Part shown: piece by piece, positions 9,001 to 12,591 of the stretch
Position numbering within the stretch: position 1 is the stretch's first letter
Layout: the number at the start of each line of letters is the position of its first letter
Source of the DNA: Patescibacteria group bacterium
GTDB lineage: Bacteria; Patescibacteriota; Patescibacteriia; JAGPKW01
Reading direction: 5' to 3'
NCBI GenBank assembly: GCA_018053685.1
Contig: JAGPKW010000013.1
Span: 1 to 12,591 of the forward strand
DNA length: 12,591 bases
Made by a program: the position numbers and the translations under genes
The notes under the pieces: model-generated
The model's database searches: none
Seen by the model: the letters and a program-made list of their open reading frames with translations, nothing else
Told to the model about the DNA's origin: nothing

Positions 9001-11982
9001 TTCTTCTTTAGTCTCTTGTACTTCTATTTTTTCATCTTCTTGCTTAGTCTCTTTTTTTGTTTCAACTTGTTTAACATTTTTAATTTCTTTCTTTTTAGAA
9101 CTTTCTGTTATCTCTTTATGTGTTTTAGAATTGTTAATAATCTTTTCTTCAATAGGCATAGTTATAGGTGTTCCTACTGCTAAAATACTTCCATAATCTT
9201 TTACTTGACTAAAATTAAGTTCTTCTAATATTTTTAGTCTATCTAATTTAGGTACATTAAACTCATTTTCTTTAAAATTTAATTTTAGTTCATAACCATT
9301 CTCTACATTAGGTATTTCTCTAATAATTGTATATTCTGGTTTAAACACTTTATTATTTAAAGTAAATTCATTTTTTATTATACCTATAAATTCTTTGTGC
9401 AACTCATTTATTTCAGAATTTTTAAATGTTTTTGGATTTTTTATTTTATCTATAACAGAATCTTGAAATAATTGCATTAAATCATTATTTAATGTATTAA
9501 GAAAAGATTTGAAAGCTATAGATTCCATTGAATGAATATTCTTCATAGCATGTTTAATAACACTAATAGCTTTATCAGCTTCATTCATACCGTCAATAAG
9601 AATAACAGCTCCACTATCTAATATTGCTTTATATTCTTTAGAATTTACAATCTTATTAAATAATGATTTTAAACTATTTTGATTTAATATAAAATGTGTT
9701 GCTTCATATCTATTTTTTACTTTATTAAAAAATTCCTCATATTTACCATTTTTATACGATGCAAATTGCAACACTATATTACCAAGACTATCTGTTGTTA
9801 AATATAAATTGAACAATCCTTTATTTTCTGAATCAAATATAGGAGTAAATGAAAATTTATTTTTGCCAATATCTTCTAATATTGTTTTTCTATCTTCTTT
9901 ATTTTCTTTTGTTAATACATTATATAAGTTAGCAATAGTATATCCTATATTAAAAGGCATTTTAGCATTACCTTCATATTCCACTATTCTATATGCATAA
10001 GCATATAAAGAATCTTCAATAATATTATTTTCATGATCTTTGAGATTTTCAAACAAAACTAATATAGGGAATGTTTTTAAACTACCATGTTTTTCAGCTA
10101 AATCACTAATATATTTAATAGCATCAATTTCTTTGCCTTTATCCAATGCTTTTATAAAATTATTAAAGTATTGAGGCATAGTATATAATTCTCCATTTAC
10201 CTCTATTCTTTCTTCTGGATTGAGAAAATTAATAACACTTCTTCTTTCTGTTAGATTATTCCATTCTAACACAAAAGGAATACTTCTTTGTCCCAGATTT
10301 TTCTTCTTAACAAATTCATTATTTTTTTCTTCTACTTCAACAATATTCAATACTAATGAATAATGTTTACCTTTTGGTGCTTCATGCTCTCTTTGTCTTA
10401 ATGTTGTTAATACTTTCTTCTTATTCTTAAAAATGTAATAATTTTTAAAAATTCTTGTAATATCTGCATTATTAGCTTCAACACCTTCAAATAATTTTGA
10501 TGCCTCATCAAGCATTGAGTAATATACATTATTAGCATTCCTTAATTTTAGAATATCACTTCTTGTTAGTTTTTGAAACTCAGCACCTTCTTCTGTATAT
10601 ACTCTTTTTATTCCTAATTTTTCAAATAAATCTAAATGTTTCTCATTATTAAAATCTACTTTTACAGTTCTATTATCTCCATATACAAACACATAGTTAT
10701 TTGGAGCATATAAACTTACAAGATGCCCTTCTTGACTTCTACCTATAACAGCATAATCATCTTCAAATCTACCTATTGTTAATACCACACCATCTGGATT
10801 ATTTTTAAGATATTCTCTTTGTTCTGGTGTTTCAAATGTCTCAACAGTTCTACCATTAACAATTCTTGAAACATAATCATTCCTCTCTCTATTAGATTCA
10901 CTAATTTTTACTAATTGCACATTTACTAATGGATCTATACCTTTTCTTATTCTATAAAGAGCTCTTGCATTAGCATTATTCCTTATTAGATTATTTTCAT
11001 CTTCAACTTTATTAATAAACCTTACCACTAAATCATCACTAACCACATCTGATTCAAGGATAGTCCTTTGGTCAGCTCTAACTCTTTTTGATGTTTCAAC
11101 AGTTTCTCTATCTGGATTAAATCTTTCTTCATTAGTCTTTTGTGGATGTTTAATATAAGCATTTCTTATTACATTATCACTTATATAATTTTGTGATAAT
11201 ATAGGAGTTCCATTCTCATACCTTAATTCTCTATATCTTTTTTTATTGTCTTTATCATATTCTACAACTGCATATAAAACCTTCATATCCTTTGTTAATA
11301 TCCATGCTACAGGTCTTACATCATCATTCTCAAAACCATAATATTCAATACCATTTATTGTGCCTAAATCAATATATTTAGATGATTCATCTTTGTAATT
11401 AAAAACATTATCAAATAATCCTAATGCTTTAGATGCTCTTTTTGTACCTACTTTTACACCTATCTTTTCTCTTATTTTTTCTACTTCAAGATTTAATGCT
11501 TGTAATTGTTCTTCATTATTTATTACAGTAGATTTTAACTCTTTATATAATTCTGCTAATTTGATAATATTATTATCTGTAAGTAAGTTTTTATTATTAA
11601 ACTTCTCTGTTATTGTTTCTATTTGTGTTCTTATAGAATCTTTTGGTTTGTAATTAAAATATTCTCTTATTTTATTTACTATATTTTTTGCATATATAGA
11701 TTGAGTTGGTTGTTTTTTTAATAACTTAACAGATTCATTAACAGAATTTATTGATCTACTTACCATATCAATAGTAGATTTATTATGAGACATTCCATCA
11801 ATATGTAATAAACTCTCATATAACCCTTTATAGATTGATATAGCCATTAATAATTGATCATCACTTAAATCTGCTTCAAGCAACCCTTCAATCATATAAT
11901 CAAAACTTAATACTCTATCATCTACTTTTAAACTTTCTAAAAATATCTCTATATAAAATTTTTGATTTTCTGAACAATTCAT
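1..11982 (-). CDS. Giant crAss-like phage RNA polymerase polyprotein with zincin metalloprotease domain (3' end outside window)
   Basis: One uninterrupted minus-strand frame of 3,994 codons begins at ATG 11980-11982 and is still open at base 1. Seen in order (residues): 1-950 unrecognised, mostly helical N-terminal region; 955-994 Lys/Glu linker; about 1000-1175 zincin domain with HEGFH at 1075-1079; 1176-2190 large region resembling the segment before the polymerase core in crAss-like giant proteins; about 2200-2440 beta-like segment; RIPT at 2663 and DFDVD at 2702-2706, the catalytic double-psi beta-barrel; 2795-2914 coiled coil; 2935-3120 further conserved polymerase-like segments; 3120-3780 helical extension; 3795 onward shared phage modules. 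Known of the family: crAss-like phages carry a QDE-1/YonO-type single-chain RNA polymerase in the virion; the phi14:2 enzyme gp66 is about 2,180 residues, so this chain is nearly twice as long. The start is chosen because it lies three bases after the upstream stop. There is no canonical Shine-Dalgarno, as is common in Bacteroidota and their phages. It has one cysteine. The polymerase call is firm; roles of the flanking regions are inference. Confidence 0.88.
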   Translation of the reverse strand, partial: MNCSENQKFYIEIFLESLKVDDRVLSFDYMIEGLLEADLSDDQLLMAISIYKGLYESLLHIDGMSHNKSTIDMVSRSINSVNESVKLLKKQPTQSIYAKNIVNKIREYFNYKPKDSIRTQIETITEKFNNKNLLTDNNIIKLAELYKELKSTVINNEEQLQALNLEVEKIREKIGVKVGTKRASKALGLFDNVFNYKDESSKYIDLGTINGIEYYGFENDDVRPVAWILTKDMKVLYAVVEYDKDNKKRYRELRYENGTPILSQNYISDNVIRNAYIKHPQKTNEERFNPDRETVETSKRVRADQRTILESDVVSDDLVVRFINKVEDENNLIRNNANARALYRIRKGIDPLVNVQLVKISESNRERNDYVSRIVNGRTVETFETPEQREYLKNNPDGVVLTIGRFEDDYAVIGRSQEGHLVSLYAPNNYVFVYGDNRTVKVDFNNEKHLDLFEKLGIKRVYTEEGAEFQKLTRSDILKLRNANNVYYSMLDEASKLFEGVEANNADITRIFKNYYIFKNKKKVLTTLRQREHEAPKGKHYSLVLNIVEVEEKNNEFVKKKNLGQRSIPFVLEWNNLTERRSVINFLNPEERIEVNGELYTMPQYFNNFIKALDKGKEIDAIKYISDLAEKHGSLKTFPILVLFENLKDHENNIIEDSLYAYAYRIVEYEGNAKMPFNIGYTIANLYNVLTKENKEDRKTILEDIGKNKFSFTPIFDSENKGLFNLYLTTDSLGNIVLQFASYKNGKYEEFFNKVKNRYEATHFILNQNSLKSLFNKIVNSKEYKAILDSGAVILIDGMNEADKAISVIKHAMKNIHSMESIAFKSFLNTLNNDLMQLFQDSVIDKIKNPKTFKNSEINELHKEFIGIIKNEFTLNNKVFKPEYTIIREIPNVENGYELKLNFKENEFNVPKLDRLKILEELNFSQVKDYGSILAVGTPITMPIEEKIINNSKTHKEITESSKKKEIKNVKQVETKKETKQEDEKIEVQETKEETGSIWDEVDDSKHPFFELLSNQQFADKAQQEIENKWIRENLGIDFNEFEGLNINGNIILGYVKDRMLYLNSQMRGIGTGYHEGFHYVFNYIFDPITKRNVLDEIINNKKYKDKFTKENINKFRKKRNYNVSLSDEQIIDIIAEEILADQFKDFALRKQKETSKEKTLIQKVLDFLKKLLDMFIRKSSEIDILFNDIYTGKYKNYTTNKYSDSIIKYELIPTVQTIYLDNITNKYKATPYYLSSQEQAALVNMTVSYMLRDNINDNFDDKFKNASKYMLENIWSINSLYALNDAIDDNTRKKIRDSYSSRVSAYRFLLGDRLTDNVESFDNNITGDERFNNQIKPGYKLELPNGEVVENLNGEYSTQQFKNLVKEEYDKSDTLKDFVEVIEDYENELIKEEEDENLDNIGDRFDEGMSEYNVTKQNVGLIRRFLSTIIYEKIDKATGLKILATADPMQTFYSIVQATANLSSENILPSLLRYSEIIREDGYINESNVIKAVYDSLIDEDNNVKHNQIYNLFQNVFENIELGYLMFNVNKNVTYDGPYEYVDYFYSLKNTLLESDITFTRKRLYDNFNRIYSKNKNKEEYKKSINELKRMINTYFLSKLDNKLFDILSVKSIDNISKEMSDLFKAIGINFNKSLIKLSLLAHINEHYNNEYKEHISKEDKDFLNSFNDFVQEKQYLTDFSIKSFYNTFLGNDYLLNEKSISDIILPDDGKVPKPFKAFDAQLRSALVFVFRYDPHNRPSMVRNAEGQPIYRYIKPNPLSKLVLDIRRNGLAEALKKDELWDNFFKDYAETSPLFGKYIKWKQNPESIELTDNDKKRFLEYDLYFENLSIDIYGGVIQSENYEKYKEGKTYGSLDEQSLLLLNLSLFMKRQTHTKGDTKIITFGRQISQLEALNTNYIIKSLYNKEHAKSRARINNIILTKIKQEYNRIKREWARRSEVLEKLNNKEENIAIRDYNAKEVYVIDDEGNIYTDIIVEDPSLKAYNFFVTKDVFNENEQLMNDLIEAAKEGKEFELPQGLGRLIDNFTENEFNIQLNQYIKNGIVTIDKSTGKYKLNLIGTTIEEDFNKTRLSEYYKTLKEDKVEIEDPVLTLLKDMFYNTFESFYSLNSLLDGDLTINVKNKIDFGKREKKRGSSGATLRDGTHKVMYLNTITEYINENYKMYGPYRSINEILNDARIKDESIRQYLIDDFRNSVQGGKLGSNFRPTFDGQSISTPYHVLDMLDKFGRVENKAKGLMIAKNYRPLTNEEIQYLNKFQITFNSKKTVTASKHFYLKLSEMTLDRYDVSILFNPHTNKIALQEEKEGLYEELEVLYNNIYEFREALKNEELTEEEKNDILKLLQKEVKQAHKYFKPYAGNELRHNLLNTMEYYNIDQVVDTEASKNTTMIGLDIFNAKLNSDGYYDGYLHSVELSNEHKYLQVETSGIKDEVTAGVQQKMLMPTDIALLESIISKDRTLTEEDKATLKELNGWLKQYQNSLRDSAKSRFEYFKRVIKDDKGKLDTADIYEIISKSLEEQGMPDYLLTYFKVDPLTKEPYFNSNFPQIRPMLLYYIFSAYSNNVIDEKVAGKKYILESAWNNRVIYNLETGDIVRNDMIREQPELYLNDDGSLKEMYSTRDLNIKEEDIDGIKHYTVEVKIPMPLFENEQEKEFFINNIIKGSSTRIPTADKKSMLSFTIVDFVDASKGNSIVVPYLYHILAGSDFDVDSLFTKHKAYYKDIKGEYKVYGEYSSENEFADKFFEYIEYLSDKRELRPLIKEAYEANRDVAVDENFLSDELLNILKEHGINVEDFDIVNGNKYTIDELINNLNELKKEYDSIQELKEETKKIKQYIDKVKENISNIKTEIEDIKEEAESYYIKNYRETLSELYDSKGESYDVVKQLYEDKKTKYEIINKFYEEKDRLHNLITTSIMLIKLKSIMTVLHDKKLLTNIDFNIVTPVHQNKMIDAEVAILSNKLVYENLWINQTSDDSKVIDVLKGYGKELDVNKYVPEGNIYSPAFHVSVKVMNSSMKRGIEQVATLNKFMALSNEVKMKLKKPIWAFKTLDEKGNEVYKSYAIYGLLSDEFINKNILESGDRVINQVGSLLDIHADGPKKPIPFALGLDNNIRSTVVSMIGLGLGHNFSLGFAHLGSIRRASMELDKATRGITENIETKRHYFNTYLNIELSKLKGQYNNRRYDSDKLVIYRDTENLNLTRKMIESNSLTPSQLGYVVKYAGKVLSDKEAEYILLDMFVQQTAQLNHIINMNRITSGMMKRLKPDIALFDKSYLYISELHGDNGIFTEESLNRLFNEDRVYKTFIDIISDLGKQLDSLFIERSPGFKSIINTFDNYFEDSNDISEKILMNLTLRAYIANFMNDELNDPNINEEYKEEIREIRQMLYKSFTSQNVYKDKSKNLEYLKAQYPNNEFLSLLEIQYNKNDYILVDKKKVYQSVVRFNNSNILKNNEYAKVISDDLNFLLKNPNIEVRKAIYKIFFDELSRSSGSSKVTGSFIMLFVNQQKDIAKHMNKLVDIVKNNRNDSANLLNELMNMFNVNNTSELADIFQDAVDVLLLTIMKNANQVTFDVNNIDLNKRVKNSITKSMSEQEQKSVKEKMFESFAYVANKILGSNYRDGNVLRNGRIDFRNYKNKRLVVDLRDIQYRAEDMYIEPFSAITSRLNIEYDDATMDFVFEPILRIGGKTYVATVVDNVADNVFGNLMLSSFIDNNNIKLHGKYVVYEQLESNNYYNVFKDNNFKLYNPIILRKQVLSLLELKGLKSNDNVVVKKDVVDTEKQYVQQSNNRVKLGVSELFESNPELANAVYEALGFGQERFLKQYPKGVEWETLVGKADIEKLQTIADLKFDNKDVVKSVKNEHYSDTVSKLYGENAKRYVSDTGNEITNLEGEFLKNNSEFARQFITDYLESELGEGTTMQNFAQKLLDKHVKLIDTQQGVLFGEQPIAQPTPQQKQQAIQLYSEYLESLNKPNTNPVLQVNQQEQVKKFAELQERLNNKEF
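94..600 (-). other. C-terminal shared phage modules (residues 3795-3963)
   Basis: ELANAVYEALGF at about 3796-3807 and QQKQQAIQLYSEYLESL at about 3946-3962 are, from memory, short modules that recur in many otherwise different giant proteins of crAss-like and related gut phages. In those proteins the second module often stands just before a further enzymatic domain beginning VYHG. Here it is followed by a Gln/Glu-rich helix and then the window edge, so whether such a domain follows is unknown. The pieces between (about 3808-3945) are helical and acidic. A Pro/Gln-rich linker (3938-3948) precedes the second module. Confidence 0.5.
2623..3180 (-). other. Downstream conserved polymerase segment (residues 2935-3120)
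   Basis: Two stretches match my memory of crAss-like polymerases: one around residues 2995-3025 with YSPAFH and VMN followed by a MKRGIEQ helix, and one at 3080-3115 with ADGPKKPIP followed by LGLDNN and a small-residue helix (compare the AAKDP...LN.N pattern in relatives). In multisubunit enzymes this part of beta-prime carries the bridge helix and trigger loop; which segment plays which part here needs a structure model. No inactivating change is seen. Confidence 0.55.
3241..3600 (-). other. Coiled-coil insertion after the catalytic barrel (residues 2795-2914)
   Basis: About 120 residues rich in Lys, Glu, Ile and Leu with heptad-like spacing, interrupted by short Tyr-containing turns. It separates the DFDVD barrel from the TPVHQNKM segment that resumes polymerase-like sequence at residue 2938. 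The position corresponds to the part of beta-prime that follows the active site. It may be a structural spacer, a dimer contact or a lineage-specific insertion; I see no catalytic residue pattern in it. Confidence 0.6.
3823..4020 (-). other. RNA polymerase catalytic barrel with DFDVD motif (residues about 2655-2720)
   Basis: DFDVD lies at 3865-3879 (Asp2702, Asp2704, Asp2706) within AGSDFDVDSLF. The three aspartates match the Mg-binding triad of the beta-prime double-psi barrel (DFDGD in cellular enzymes, DFDID-like in crAss-like phages). RIPT at 3985-3996 (residues 2663-2666), followed by KKSM, sits about 35 residues upstream, where RxPTLHR lies in cellular enzymes. The intervening VVPYL strand fits the barrel. 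All three metal-binding aspartates are present, so the enzyme looks catalytically intact. Confidence 0.88.
4663..5385 (-). other. RNA polymerase beta-like region, first double-psi barrel area (residues about 2200-2440)
   Basis: This segment holds a run of motifs I remember from crAss-like RNA polymerases in this order: DGQS at 2209-2212, a Lys-rich VTASKHFY segment with Lys2263, Lys2264 and Lys2270, an ID-V-EASK segment with Lys2383, and a LQVET to GVQQK segment at about 2419-2437. In two-barrel polymerases the beta-like barrel supplies lysines that contact the nascent RNA and the incoming nucleotide; which of these lysines do so here cannot be settled by eye. A charged helical stretch at 2295-2350 interrupts the region and looks like an insertion. 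Confidence 0.6.
8458..8985 (-). other. Zincin-type metalloprotease domain (residues about 1000-1175)
   Basis: The HEGFH motif at 8746-8760 (residues 1075-1079) is a complete HExxH zinc-binding and catalytic motif: His1075 and His1079 would bind zinc and Glu1076 would be the general base. It is followed by YVF, as in the HEAFHYVF form common in giant phage polyvalent proteins. The typical lead-in is present: a Trp-containing helix (about 1031), a GN segment (about 1048-1051), and MRGIGTGY directly before the motif, equivalent to the usual RGTEYHEAFH. About 58 residues downstream, EEILADQF offers Glu1137 or Glu1138 as third zinc ligand. Family knowledge supports a protease; the substrate is unknown. 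Candidates are the polyprotein itself, other virion proteins or a host protein. Confidence 0.8.
9001..9120 (-). other. Charged interdomain linker (residues 955-994)
   Basis: Forty residues made almost wholly of Lys, Glu, Thr, Gln, Val and Ile, with repeated KKE and ETKE-like units and no aromatic residue. It sits exactly between the N-terminal region and the metalloprotease domain, so it is probably a flexible or helical spacer. A linker of this kind is also a plausible processing point for a protease within the same chain, though no cleavage motif can be named. Confidence 0.6.
9133..11982 (-). other. Unrecognised N-terminal region of the giant protein (residues 1-950)
   Basis: Residues 1-175 are predicted by eye to be mostly helical with coiled-coil-like character (for example around 75-175). 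Residues 195-260 and 375-450 alternate hydrophobic and polar residues and contain Gly-turns, suggesting beta-rich globular domains. Residues 500-930 are mixed. No catalytic motif, nucleotide-binding loop, signal peptide or membrane helix was found. By position it is the leader of a virion polymerase polyprotein and could serve packaging, ejection or binding to other cargo proteins; this is inference only. Confidence 0.5.
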
Positions 11983-11991
11983 ATCTTAACA
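11980..11991 (-). promoter_or_regulatory. Tight same-frame stop-start junction between the two genes
   Basis: On the minus strand the order is TGT (last Cys codon), TAA, GAT, ATG. The stop of the upstream gene and the start of the giant gene are in the same frame, separated by one codon. The preceding bases are almost purely A and T, with no AGGAGG-like site. Such spacing favours translational coupling, with terminating ribosomes restarting at the ATG. It leaves no room for a separate promoter or terminator. Readthrough of the single TAA would fuse both proteins, but nothing in the sequence specifically points to that. Confidence 0.6.
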
Positions 11992-12591
11992 TTTTAAATT
12001 TTTAATTTTTCTTAAAACATCTAAAAAAGCATCTCTATCATTTTCTTTATCTTTTTTCTGTTCTAAAATATTATTTATTTCATTACTTATATTATCTTTA
12101 CCTTTAACAACAGATTCAACTACTTCTTCTGTTTGGTTTATATCAACATTACTAGTTTCATCTTCAACTTTATCTGTTATATCTTGTTCATCTTGAATAT
12201 CATCTTTGTTTATAAAATCATATTCTTTTAATAAATTATCTAAATAACTCAATCCCAATGTTTCTATATTATCCATATGTTCTTTATTTGATTTAAGTTC
12301 TGTTATTGTATTTATATTATTTTTATCCATATATTCATATACTTTTTCTGTCAGCAAAGATATAAAAGTATTTTTTAAATCATAATCATTAAGCAACATT
12401 TTTCTTTGTTCACTATCTAATTTATTGATGTTTTTAATAGTTCTATCTGCTATATTGCTTATTATTGTTTGCAATGATTTACTTGCTTTAGCCCTATTCC
12501 TTTTTTGTAATTCTTGCTGTTCTTGTTTTATTTTTTCAGCTGTTTCTTCAACTTCTTTTTGAGCAGATTGTTGAACTTTTTGTTCTTGTTG
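11986..12591 (-). CDS. C-terminal part of a Gln/Glu-rich coiled-coil protein (5' end outside window)
   Basis: The frame is open from the right edge to TAA at 11986-11988, giving 201 visible residues. A TTG at 12472-12474 could be mistaken for a start, but the frame continues upstream of it with the same composition and has no in-frame ATG there, so this is the tail of a longer gene. The first 40 visible residues are dense in Gln, Glu and Lys and look like a coiled coil. A helical segment follows (about residues 41-110), then an acidic, probably disordered stretch rich in Asp, Glu, Asn and Val, and a basic C-terminus ending in NLKC. That Cys is the only one visible. No enzyme motif, signal peptide or membrane segment is seen. 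It lies directly upstream of the giant polymerase gene on the same strand, so the two are probably co-transcribed. A virion or co-packaged protein is a reasonable guess from context; I do not recognise the family. Confidence 0.85.
   Translation of the reverse strand, partial: QQEQKVQQSAQKEVEETAEKIKQEQQELQKRNRAKASKSLQTIISNIADRTIKNINKLDSEQRKMLLNDYDLKNTFISLLTEKVYEYMDKNNINTITELKSNKEHMDNIETLGLSYLDNLLKEYDFINKDDIQDEQDITDKVEDETSNVDINQTEEVVESVVKGKDNISNEINNILEQKKDKENDRDAFLDVLRKIKNLKC

Noticed and set aside
8962..9183. Plus-strand Phe/Leu-rich frame resembling a small membrane protein
   Set aside because: It is the exact antisense of the Lys/Glu linker; AAA and GAA codons read backwards give TTT and TTC, which mimic a membrane segment.
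9809..10000. Plus-strand frame of 63 residues
   Set aside because: Antisense shadow of the N-terminal region of the giant gene, with no independent support.
11995..12001. AAATTTA slippery heptamer near the end of the upstream gene, suggesting a programmed -1 frameshift into the giant gene
   Set aside because: The giant gene is in the same frame as the upstream gene, so a -1 shift would leave it; the shifted frame meets a stop about 25 codons later.
12472..12474. TTG start giving a complete 162-residue upstream protein
   Set aside because: The same frame stays open to the right edge with matching Gln/Glu-rich coiled-coil composition, so the TTG is an internal Leu codon.
1..12591. Search for tRNA, CRISPR array, insertion sequence ends, terminator hairpins and origin-like repeats
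   Set aside because: Nothing convincing was seen: there are no regularly spaced repeats, no GC-rich hairpin followed by a T-run, and no non-coding gap longer than three bases.

Overview
The window is strongly AT-rich (about three quarters A+T by eye) and codes almost entirely on the minus strand. It contains only two genes, both cut by the window edges. I read the whole minus strand codon by codon in the one frame that stays open.

Layout. From the right edge to position 11986 is the C-terminal part of a Gln/Glu-rich, coiled-coil-like protein (201 residues visible). Three bases after its TAA stop, at 11982, an ATG opens a giant reading frame. It runs to the left edge without a stop: 3,994 codons, about 95% of the window, with the C-terminus lying outside. 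There are no RNA genes, CRISPR arrays, insertion sequences or intergenic regions. The plus-strand reading frames are antisense shadows.

The giant protein. In order it shows: about 950 residues of unrecognised sequence; a charged Lys/Glu linker; a zincin-type metalloprotease domain with HEGFH at residues 1075-1079; about 1,000 residues leading into an RNA polymerase-like core; a DFDVD metal-binding motif at residues 2702-2706, preceded by RIPT at 2663-2666 (compare DFDGD and the RxPTLHR element of cellular RNA polymerase beta-prime); a long coiled-coil insertion; further conserved polymerase-like segments to about residue 3120; and a long C-terminal extension. The extension ends in modules I remember from other giant phage proteins. 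This order and the motif wording match, from memory, the giant virion-packaged single-chain RNA polymerase proteins of crAss-like phages of gut Bacteroidota. I therefore read the window as the genome of a crAss-like or closely related phage. No stop codon of any kind occurs in frame in the 3,994 codons, so recoding is not needed to read it.

How it may work. In the best-studied relatives the polymerase is carried in the capsid and injected to transcribe early genes. If that holds here, this chain delivers a polymerase, a protease and several unknown domains into the cell as one molecule. Its near-total lack of cysteine (one residue, Cys3, in 3,994) would suit a chain that must pass through a tail. 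Delivery, processing and timing are inferred; the reading frame, motifs and composition are seen directly.
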